From JAZTZP01 sp045637525 (GTDB lineage: Bacteria; Bacillota; Clostridia; UBA1381), in assembly GCA_045637525.1 (NCBI GenBank), contig JAZTZP010000144.1, positions 1 to 16,017 on the forward strand: 16,017 nt of DNA, read 5' to 3'. Each line of letters starts with the position of its first letter. The first letter of the stretch is position 1. The notes under the pieces were generated by a model. The model did no database searches. It saw nothing but the letters and a program-made list of their open reading frames with translations, and was not told where the DNA came from. The position numbers and the translations under genes are program-made. This document shows positions 8,898 to 16,017 of this stretch, one piece after another.

Positions 8898-8991
8898 AAA
8901 TTGTTTAGCACATATTGTCTATAATTTTAAAAAGGTTGATTCAAAATAATTTTTATGCTCAGAAAAAAATATTTTTAAGGAAGGAATTAAG
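8898..8991 (+). promoter_or_regulatory. AT-rich leader of the GH36-type gene with possible -10 and clear Shine-Dalgarno
   Basis: TATAAT at 8920-8925 could be a -10 box. The best upstream candidate, TTGTTT at 8901-8906, is only 13 bp away, so promoter assignment is weak. AAGGAAGG (8977-8984) lies 7 bases before the ATG at 8992 and 10 before the next ATG at 8995; either could be used. No operator-like palindrome or riboswitch fold was recognised. The 243-bp gap makes a separate transcription start for the last two genes plausible. Confidence 0.3.
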
Positions 8992-11085
8992 ATGATGATT
9001 AAATTATTACCGGGAGCAGAGTTTGAAATATCTGCTGAAATCAAGGATCACAACGCAATTGTCCGTAAAGCGCAGACAAAGGAGAGCAGTGACAGCGTAT
9101 GCTGCTTTGAGGTGCTGAATGAATCAGGAGCATGCATTGCTTCAATTAAAGCGGAGGTGCAAACAAGCGGCAATTCAGCGTGTCTTGTTATCAGCGGTGA
9201 AATGGCAAGGGGTGCAGATTATGATATACGCAAGACCTTTGCGGCATTTGAGAGTATAAAGCTTTATCTGAAACCAAAAAATAAGGCGGACAAGGTTACA
9301 GGAAATTACTATTGCATAATGGAAAAGAGTGATTGCTGGGCTAAGGCATTTTTTGCAGATGATATTACCGAAGTGCCAAAAAGAATAGCGTCAATGCTCT
9401 GGCAGCAGGGCGACGTATATTACAGCATGCTTCCGCTGTGCTCAGGTGATTTCAAGGGAGAGATTCATGGTAACGGCAGTGAACTTGAAATAACGGTAGC
9501 TCCGTATACAGGCGGATACAGAAAAATATATGCAAAGACAATCGTTATAACACTTGATTCCTCACCTTATGACGCTATTGAAAAAAATATCGAAGCCGGA
9601 TTTTCATTTTTGGGATTAAGACGTGCAATGAGAAAGGATGCGAAGCTGCCAGAGATATTTAACTATCTTGGTTGGTGCAGCTGGGATTCGTGTCGGCTTG
9701 ATGTAAGTGACGAAAAAGTATATAAAAAAATGGAAGAGTTTAAGGAAAAAGGAGTTCCTGTTAAATGGGTTCTTGTTGATGACGGTTGGTTTAAAGAGAA
9801 AGACGGACGAATGCTGTGGGACTTTGAAGTTGATAAAAAGAAATTCCCGAATGGTATCAGGTCTTTTATTTCTGAGCTTAAAAATAAGTATAACATAAAA
9901 GAAGTCGGATTCTGGCAATGTTTTTCGGGCAACTGGAGGGGTATTCATCCTGAAAGTCCGATAGTTAAAGATCATCCCGAGCTTGTTTTTAAAACGAACT
10001 ACGGTGAAGTAATTCCGTCACCGACGGCTTCGGGAAGCTTTGATTTCTGGAATACATGGGACAGCTATCTTGCAAATGAGGGAGTTGACTTTTTGAAGGT
10101 AGATGTTCAGACTAATGTAGAAGCATGTACACATAATAATATAGCCATAGGACGTGCCGCAAAGGGTGCATATTATGGCATGGAGGCAGCGGCGGCTCTT
10201 CATTTTAACGGAGCTGTGATAAATTGTACGGCGATGGGGCATGAATGCTTATGGAATAAGCCGCAGAATGTAATAAACAGAAACAGCGGAGATTTTGTTT
10301 TTGATGACGTGAATACCATGAGAGATTTTTCGGTGGATAATGTGTATAATTCAATGTACCATTCCCATTTTTGTCATACTGACTGGGATATGTTGCAGAC
10401 TCATGGTGAAACGGCAGTTATAAATACGGTACTTCATGCAGTTTCGGGTGCACCTGTGTATCTCAGCGATTTATTTAATGAAACAGAGGCATCGGTTGCA
10501 AATGCATTTGCGGATTCTGAGGGAAGACTTTATAAATGCGATGATTTTGCAATGCCGGTATATGAAAGAATTTTTACTGACCCGGAAAAAGAAAAGGTTT
10601 TGCTGAAGTTTCAGAACCATGCAGCAGAATCCGGTTTGATAGGTGCAGTGAATGTAAATAAGAACAATGAGGAAATTACTGATATAATATCTGCACGTGA
10701 TATTACTAAAATATCAGGCGATGAATTTATTTTGTTCAGCTATTTTGAAAACAGCTTTGAAAAGCTTACAAAAAATGAGAACAAGGAAATAACTCTTTCT
10801 CCGCTTGCTGCGGCAATTTATCAGTTTACACCTATCATGAATGGTTTTGCTTTTATCGGATTTACTGATAAATATGTGTCTGCTGCAGCCGTGAGTGAGA
10901 AAATTGAATTAGATAATAAAATAATTTTGAGATTTCGGGACGGTGGTATATTTACATACTACAGCGAAAAAGAACACGAGGTATATGTAAACGGAAAGCG
11001 TGCCGAAAGCCGGAAAAACGGGCTTGTATTTAATATAGAGATTGAAAAAAGTAATGATATTATTTTAGAAATAATAATAAAATAG
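8992..11085 (+). CDS. GH36-type glycosidase of the raffinose synthase/Sip1 branch (alpha-galactosidase-like)
   Basis: A 697-residue protein without signal peptide or membrane segment, so probably cytoplasmic. Residues 1-220 form a beta-rich N-terminal domain. A (beta/alpha)8 barrel follows with the branch landmarks in order: GWCSWD (227-232), VDDGW (262-266), FLKVDVQ with D371 as probable nucleophile, RNSGDF with D434 as probable acid/base, TDWDM (463-467) and SGAPVYLSD. Plant raffinose synthases and seed-imbibition alpha-galactosidases usually have RxSDDF; here the first Asp of the pair is Gly, but the second is kept. A C-terminal beta domain closes the protein. Known members hydrolyse or transfer alpha-1,6-galactosyl groups; bacterial relatives are poorly characterised, so exact substrate and hydrolase-versus-transferase activity stay open. 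It would act on oligosaccharides after import. The next gene starts 20 bases downstream, so the two are likely cotranscribed. Confidence 0.85.
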   Translation: MMIKLLPGAEFEISAEIKDHNAIVRKAQTKESSDSVCCFEVLNESGACIASIKAEVQTSGNSACLVISGEMARGADYDIRKTFAAFESIKLYLKPKNKADKVTGNYYCIMEKSDCWAKAFFADDITEVPKRIASMLWQQGDVYYSMLPLCSGDFKGEIHGNGSELEITVAPYTGGYRKIYAKTIVITLDSSPYDAIEKNIEAGFSFLGLRRAMRKDAKLPEIFNYLGWCSWDSCRLDVSDEKVYKKMEEFKEKGVPVKWVLVDDGWFKEKDGRMLWDFEVDKKKFPNGIRSFISELKNKYNIKEVGFWQCFSGNWRGIHPESPIVKDHPELVFKTNYGEVIPSPTASGSFDFWNTWDSYLANEGVDFLKVDVQTNVEACTHNNIAIGRAAKGAYYGMEAAAALHFNGAVINCTAMGHECLWNKPQNVINRNSGDFVFDDVNTMRDFSVDNVYNSMYHSHFCHTDWDMLQTHGETAVINTVLHAVSGAPVYLSDLFNETEASVANAFADSEGRLYKCDDFAMPVYERIFTDPEKEKVLLKFQNHAAESGLIGAVNVNKNNEEITDIISARDITKISGDEFILFSYFENSFEKLTKNENKEITLSPLAAAIYQFTPIMNGFAFIGFTDKYVSAAAVSEKIELDNKIILRFRDGGIFTYYSEKEHEVYVNGKRAESRKNGLVFNIEIEKSNDIILEIIIK

Positions 11086-11105
11086 TTTTAAAACGGAGGA
11101 CTGTA

Positions 11106-14100
11106 ATGAAAAAAAGAATAATTTCTATAATTGTACTTCTGTCAATAGTTATGGGTTTTACTCCTGTTATGGCAGAAGCTGCAGAACTAACAGATACAAC
11201 TGTTACCGTAACATACACACCGGAAAAATACATATATTATTATCGAAATGATTATGCCGACACCGGTGGCAAAAAGCGAATGATAGTAGATACTTCCGGT
11301 ACATATTCGGCATACTCTACATATGCCTTTTTAGCATATGAAGTTCCGAATGCCGACGCAGTCACAGGTATTGATTTTTCGGTCTATTGCTCAACATTTC
11401 AAGATAACAGAAGCGGTGGTACGCTTTACTCGGAGATAATGGCGGAAATCCCGGCGATTTTAAAGGGAGAATATGATGAGACTTCGGAAGAATACGCGCA
11501 ATGGACAACGTATTTTAACAGCTATAAGTCTTTATATATGCTGTGGGATTTTAGAGCATCGTCATATCCTGATATTTCTTTTAAAAACGTATATAATTCC
11601 GCCGGAGAGCTGCAGAGTTACAAAATCTACAGCGGTTGGCTCACAAGGAGCTTACCGGAGGACATAATTTTAAGTATGAACCGCACAGTAAGAGATGATA
11701 AAAGTAGCGTGCTTTCCATATCAAATTGCCGTGGCGGTGAAAATGTAAGACCATCTTTTAATACATCTGAAATTCATGTTACATATGATTTAACAAAAGT
11801 AAGCAATAAGTCGGCAGATAATGTAATGGGTTTTGTAAATTCAGTCCGGAATGCAGATGAGATGATGAGCTGTATTTATCTTTTTGCAGATGTGCTTGAT
11901 GTTAATAAAAATGCTTTGCGTAACATAAGCGGTGTATGCGATACTCTTGCTCAAAAGGTATCGGAGGGTACTGAGTTTACGGCTGATACATTTAAGAGCG
12001 AATACGAAGCGGCAGTTTCCGAATATATAGTAACAAAGGATGGAATTTCAATTGATATAACCACTCTTACACCGGAAGATTTTAAGGCGGACCTTGCCGC
12101 ATTTTCGGGAAGTAATGAGGATTTTTCCGAGATTATTGATATATATTGCTTTTGTCTCGGAATTGAAAGAGAATATATAGACGATTATAATAATTTATCA
12201 GAAGAAGCTAAGGAGAGTTTTATAACGGCTTTTTGTGCTGATGTAAACAGCTCGGACGATATTAATAAATTATTTTATCTCAATTTAACGAAAGTTTTTG
12301 AAGGCTTTTCAGAATATGAAGATGCAGCACGTTATTCAACGGATTTTGAAAGCGAATGGAAATTTTTTAAATATTTCTTAAATCAGCTTGATTTATCTGA
12401 CGGGGAATTAACGGCAGTTAAAGATTTATATGATGACGGAGAGTATAAAGAGGCTGTAAAGGAATACAGAAATTTTGTTCTTGATAATTTAAGGAAAACA
12501 AAGCTTGGTGAATTTGGGTATCATGAAAACAGCTACACAAGCCGGGAGTGGGGGAATTTCTTTGCCGGTGTGTCGGGTTCGTTTTCAATGTCATCGGCAG
12601 ACAGAGCTGTATTATATGAATGTAATTTTCAGGGAAGTCCCTATAATCCGATTTCACCTGACTGGGCAAAGACGGTTGCGTTTCCAGAGCAGGCGCATAC
12701 AACAGATGTAAGCTATTTCGTTTGCTTTAACACATTGGTTGCACAGTATTTTGAAACGGGAGACATAATATATCTTGATAAATGGATGCAGATTGCAGAT
12801 GTGTTCTGCAGAGAGCACAGGAGATGGTATATTGAAAATTACGGTGAAAATGATTACAGTACAAATTTATGCTGGAACTGGAAAAATGCGCAGTCAGCAC
12901 TTAATCAGGCAGACAGAATACTAAGCATTATAAAGTCTTTGGGAGCTTTTGCAAAGCTTGCGGATAATGATAAGCCCGAAACATGGACAGATGTTTTAGA
13001 GGCAAGAGCGGAGATAACGGACAGAGAGCTTTATGATACAATTGATGAAGTGAAATTTGCCAATATCGTTATATCATTAATTCATGACCATTCAGAGGCA
13101 ATGGTTTTAAGATATGTTAATGAGGGAGCAACACCGAATCAAAGATTTTCAGGTCTTACTGCGTTGGCACTTACAGACAGATTTTTCGGAGATTCGTTTA
13201 AGTTTAAAAATGAATATTCTTATCAGACAGGTGCGGGACTTATCGATTATGCATACGGAAGCTTCTACCCTGACGGCGGAATGGTGGAGCAGGCATTTAA
13301 TTATAATGCAGGAGACCTTGAAAAGATTGACGAAATTATGAGCTTATTTGAAAATGCCGGGAATTTGCCGGAGTATGTTAATAAGCTTAAAGAAAATAAA
13401 GATAATGCAAAGAAGCTTCACTCTTCAATTGCTTTTCCGGATGGAACAACTCCGGTTGTCGGACTGGGAGGAACAAGTGCGGAGTTTAGCAAAAAGCCAT
13501 ACACTTCAATTGCATTTCCGTACATTGGTTTTTACAGCATGAGAAATTCATGGAATGATGACGGTACAAATCTCTTTATGCAGTCACCGAGAAGAACTTC
13601 GGGGCATTTATATCCGTCAAATAACGGTATTGAGCTTTATGCAAAAGGCAGAATGCTTTTAATGAACGGTGGTGCTCCATGGTATGCAAAGAACATGGCG
13701 CCAAGCGATCAGGTTTCGGAATATGATGCATATAATGCATATTTCGGTGAAAGCTCAAGTTATAACAGAAATACTGTTATTGTAGATAATAATTCGCAAA
13801 GTAAATCTGAATTTAATGGTATAGTCGGGACACCTGAAATTTTTAATTATCCTTTAAATAATATGTGGCATTCATCAGATAATTTTGATTATGTTTCAGC
13901 GGATTATGATGGCGGATATAGTACCGACAAGGCATCGGCTGTTCATAACAGGCAGGTTACGTATATAAAGACTCTCGATATGTTTGTTGTGGCTGATACT
14001 GTAACGAATAATGAAGAGGGTATAAATGAATGTTCTCAGATATGGAATTTTATGCCGTACTTAACGAAAGCGGAAGACGGCGCTGACGCTGACGGTTTTC

Positions 14101-15881
14101 CGGAAGAAGAAGTTGTATACGATAATACTGCCCGTTTTATAAAAACACAGGATGCGGACGGGGCGAATGTATTCCTTTATAATTTCTATCCGGAGGATTT
14201 GAAATATACAAAATATTTCGGATATAAAGGTGAAGAGGGTTACCGTGGCTTTTATGCAATGAATTTTGCCAGACGTTATCCTAAAGTTGATATGCATGTA
14301 AGCTGGAAGGAAAAAGGAAAGAGTATTCCTGTTCTTACGCTTATAGAGACTTCGGAGAATACTGCATCAAAAATAACGGATGTTGAGGATTTATCATATT
14401 CCGATCCGTCCGGCGGATATTCCGGATTTAAAATAACGACTGCCGATGACACTGTGTGGTGTTATTCGGGAAATGAAGCGAGAGAATATAATATAGCAGG
14501 ATTTGAAATTAATGCAAAGTCTGTTATATATGAAGAAAACTCAGGCAGAATTATCGTGACCGGTGCAGTAGGATATGCCGGCAAAAACTTTGAGGGAATA
14601 CTCCAAAACGGAAGCGTTATAATTAATGAGGAAATCGGAGTGCCGGGCGGTTTTGAATGGAATGAAAACGGTTGTCCCGAATATAATATGACTTCGGATA
14701 TACCTGTTGTTTCTAACGCAAAAATTACGGGTAATCCTTATTTCGGAGGTACTTTAAAGCTTGATTATGATTTTTCGGCAGAGGGGACTGATGATTCGGT
14801 TATCGCATGGTATCGTTCAACCGATTGCAAAAACTGGAGTTTGATTTCCGGAGCAAATAAAGCCGAATATACAATTGAGAGATATATACCCGCAAGAACA
14901 CCGTATTATTACAGAGCTGCGATAATGGCGAAAAGCGGAAATACAGCCGGTAAAACAGTTTATACCGAGCCGACGGTTCTGTGTAAGTATTTCTTTGATG
15001 ATTTTGAGGATAAAACAACGGGTGAAATATACAGCTACGGTGAATTGAACGAAGACGGAAAAAATTTCAAGGTGACGGTTGGAGCGGTGACTGAAAATGA
15101 AAACAGCTTTTTAAGACTTCATTATTCCGGGGTCGGAAGAGTAAATCAGAAATCTAATCCTTATATAAGACGATTCTGGAAAAAAGCAGATGAGCTTATT
15201 TCATATCGGATGCGCATTCGTATTCACGGAGAATATTCAAGTTCTTCATTCAATTTTGCCGGAGTTGTTTTAGCGAAGTTTGACAATTCAAAGCTTAAAG
15301 CCGATGAGTGGAACGATGTCAGATGTATTATAAACCCATGCAGATATGAAATTGACGGTATGCCGGCTATGAGCTGGTATTACGCACATAAGGCTGACAG
15401 TGATGATAACTGGACTGTATCTGATATAATGTATTTTGCGGCGGATAAGTATGCGTCGATTGAAAATAACGGAAATGATAACAGGTTTTATTCTGACCTT
15501 GGGCATAGTACCATTAAAACGGAAGAATACATAGATATAGATGACTATGCATTGCTTCCGGTAGTAAGTGTTGGCGAAATAAAAAGGGAAACCGAATATA
15601 ATTCCGAAAACGACAGAATTTCATATATGGTAAAGGTAAAAAATAACGACCCGGCAAACGAAAGAACCGTAACAATTATAACGGCTGCATACGAAAACGG
15701 AAGACTTGTTGGAGCATCTCCTTATGAAATAACTCTTGAACCAAACGAGGTAAATGCTGTGAATGCTGAACTTTTCGTGTCAAAACAAGAAGCGGACAGA
15801 GAGGTAAAATGCTTTATATTTGACGGCTTTGATACATTAAGACCTTTATATACGCATTTTTCGGGAATGGATTACAGATAA
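11106..15881 (+). CDS. Giant secreted multidomain heparinase II/III-like protein
   Basis: A 1591-residue protein; its ATG follows CGGAGGA by about 6 bases. Residues 1-27 are a signal peptide (cleavage near AEA|AE). Domains in order: a beta-rich binding-like domain (27-232; DAVTGIDF, NVRPSFNTSEIHVTYDL) related to that of the SLH protein; helical modules with a recurring LGI..Y..LS pattern (235-427); a heparinase II/III-like toroid and beta-sandwich (428-1199); an Ig-like domain (1200-1293); a concanavalin/LamG-like domain opening YFFDDFEDKTTG (1294-1483); and a C-terminal beta domain ending CFIFDGFDTLRPL (1569-1581), as in other clostridial surface proteins. The lyase region keeps DGGMVEQAFNYN (Y733) and GHLYP (H834), but its counterpart of N-x-H reads N678-Q-R-F-S, with Arg near the His position. 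It could be an active lyase with a different neutraliser, or mainly a binding protein. No SLH or sortase anchor is seen. Confidence 0.85.
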   Translation: MKKRIISIIVLLSIVMGFTPVMAEAAELTDTTVTVTYTPEKYIYYYRNDYADTGGKKRMIVDTSGTYSAYSTYAFLAYEVPNADAVTGIDFSVYCSTFQDNRSGGTLYSEIMAEIPAILKGEYDETSEEYAQWTTYFNSYKSLYMLWDFRASSYPDISFKNVYNSAGELQSYKIYSGWLTRSLPEDIILSMNRTVRDDKSSVLSISNCRGGENVRPSFNTSEIHVTYDLTKVSNKSADNVMGFVNSVRNADEMMSCIYLFADVLDVNKNALRNISGVCDTLAQKVSEGTEFTADTFKSEYEAAVSEYIVTKDGISIDITTLTPEDFKADLAAFSGSNEDFSEIIDIYCFCLGIEREYIDDYNNLSEEAKESFITAFCADVNSSDDINKLFYLNLTKVFEGFSEYEDAARYSTDFESEWKFFKYFLNQLDLSDGELTAVKDLYDDGEYKEAVKEYRNFVLDNLRKTKLGEFGYHENSYTSREWGNFFAGVSGSFSMSSADRAVLYECNFQGSPYNPISPDWAKTVAFPEQAHTTDVSYFVCFNTLVAQYFETGDIIYLDKWMQIADVFCREHRRWYIENYGENDYSTNLCWNWKNAQSALNQADRILSIIKSLGAFAKLADNDKPETWTDVLEARAEITDRELYDTIDEVKFANIVISLIHDHSEAMVLRYVNEGATPNQRFSGLTALALTDRFFGDSFKFKNEYSYQTGAGLIDYAYGSFYPDGGMVEQAFNYNAGDLEKIDEIMSLFENAGNLPEYVNKLKENKDNAKKLHSSIAFPDGTTPVVGLGGTSAEFSKKPYTSIAFPYIGFYSMRNSWNDDGTNLFMQSPRRTSGHLYPSNNGIELYAKGRMLLMNGGAPWYAKNMAPSDQVSEYDAYNAYFGESSSYNRNTVIVDNNSQSKSEFNGIVGTPEIFNYPLNNMWHSSDNFDYVSADYDGGYSTDKASAVHNRQVTYIKTLDMFVVADTVTNNEEGINECSQIWNFMPYLTKAEDGADADGFPEEEVVYDNTARFIKTQDADGANVFLYNFYPEDLKYTKYFGYKGEEGYRGFYAMNFARRYPKVDMHVSWKEKGKSIPVLTLIETSENTASKITDVEDLSYSDPSGGYSGFKITTADDTVWCYSGNEAREYNIAGFEINAKSVIYEENSGRIIVTGAVGYAGKNFEGILQNGSVIINEEIGVPGGFEWNENGCPEYNMTSDIPVVSNAKITGNPYFGGTLKLDYDFSAEGTDDSVIAWYRSTDCKNWSLISGANKAEYTIERYIPARTPYYYRAAIMAKSGNTAGKTVYTEPTVLCKYFFDDFEDKTTGEIYSYGELNEDGKNFKVTVGAVTENENSFLRLHYSGVGRVNQKSNPYIRRFWKKADELISYRMRIRIHGEYSSSSFNFAGVVLAKFDNSKLKADEWNDVRCIINPCRYEIDGMPAMSWYYAHKADSDDNWTVSDIMYFAADKYASIENNGNDNRFYSDLGHSTIKTEEYIDIDDYALLPVVSVGEIKRETEYNSENDRISYMVKVKNNDPANERTVTIITAAYENGRLVGASPYEITLEPNEVNAVNAELFVSKQEADREVKCFIFDGFDTLRPLYTHFSGMDYR

Positions 15882-15913
15882 ATTATAGTTTATCGGTGAT
15901 AAACTATAATTTA
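15879..15913. repeat. Perfect 16-bp inverted repeat beginning in the stop codon of the last gene
   Basis: TAAATTATAGTTTATC (15879-15894), loop GGT, then GATAAACTATAATTTA (15898-15913) form a perfect stem. The first three bases are the TAA stop of the giant lyase-like gene. Each arm contains TATAAT reading outwards. The right arm is identical to 79-94. The stem is almost all A/T and is followed by ACAGTGAAAT rather than a U-run, so it is not a standard intrinsic terminator, though it may stabilise the 3' end of the transcript. Confidence 0.75.
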
Positions 15914-15915
15914 CA

Positions 15916-16017
15916 GTGAAATTTTTTGCCATAGGCAAAAAGTGAAATCCAACCATTATGGTTGGGTGAAATTCGCATAAATGCGAGTGAAATTTGCGGG
16001 CAAAAAGCCGCAAGTTA
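15916..16017. repeat. GTGAAAT heptamer array with self-complementary spacers
   Basis: GTGAAAT occurs four times (15916, 15942, 15966, 15987). Every spacer is its own hairpin: TTTTTGCC-ATA-GGCAAAAA, CCAACC-ATTAT-GGTTGG, TCGCAT-AA-ATGCGA, and TTGCGG...CCGCAA. Spacer lengths are 19, 17, 14 and 20 bp and their stem sequences are unrelated. After the fourth hairpin the sequence reads GTTA and the window ends, so the array may continue. No protein-coding potential was seen. The function is unknown. Confidence 0.8.

Noticed and set aside
15916..16017. CRISPR-like array of GTGAAAT repeats
   Set aside because: Repeats are only 7 bp, spacers are 14-20 bp and all self-complementary, and no cas gene is present. 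This does not fit any CRISPR architecture.

Overview
The window is AT-rich and carries five large genes, all on the + strand, with no RNA gene, transposase, phage gene or CRISPR array. The short N-terminal signal peptides (MKK/MNN start, hydrophobic core, AxA-type cleavage), purine-rich Shine-Dalgarno sequences, C-terminal SLH domains and the style of the multidomain surface proteins suggest a Gram-positive, probably anaerobic gut- or rumen-type Clostridia (Oscillospiraceae/Eubacteriales-like). This placement is inference, since no taxonomic marker gene is present.

Layout. 1-117 is an intergenic leader made of consecutive small hairpins plus a 16-bp sequence that recurs at the other end of the window. 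130-2817 encodes a secreted surface protein of unknown function with a degenerate SLH-like N-terminus. 2847-5714 encodes an SLH-anchored multidomain protein whose N-terminal carbohydrate-binding-like domain resembles that of the last gene. 5728-8748 encodes a secreted heparinase II/III-fold protein, a likely polysaccharide lyase. These three genes are separated by only 29 and 13 bases and look like one transcription unit. 8749-8991 is a 243-bp gap filled by two different dispersed-type hairpin repeats. 8992-11085 encodes a protein of the raffinose synthase/seed-imbibition branch of GH36 without a signal peptide, so probably cytoplasmic. 11106-15881 encodes a 1591-residue secreted protein with a binding-like domain, helical linker modules, a second heparinase II/III-like region, an Ig-like domain, a concanavalin-like domain and a C-terminal beta domain. 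15879-16017 is a perfect 16-bp-stem hairpin that begins in the stop codon of the last gene, followed by an array of GTGAAAT heptamers separated by self-complementary spacers.

How the genes may work together (inference). The locus looks like a Gram-positive polysaccharide utilisation cluster. Two extracellular lyase-fold enzymes would cut a uronate-containing polymer, the SLH protein would hold substrate or partners at the cell wall, and the GH36-type enzyme would process alpha-galactoside-like products inside the cell. No transporter or regulator lies in the window, so the locus is either incomplete here or served from elsewhere. The most unusual features are the GTGAAAT hairpin array, the 16-bp repeat found on both sides of the gene cluster, and the different putative catalytic residues of the two lyase-like proteins.
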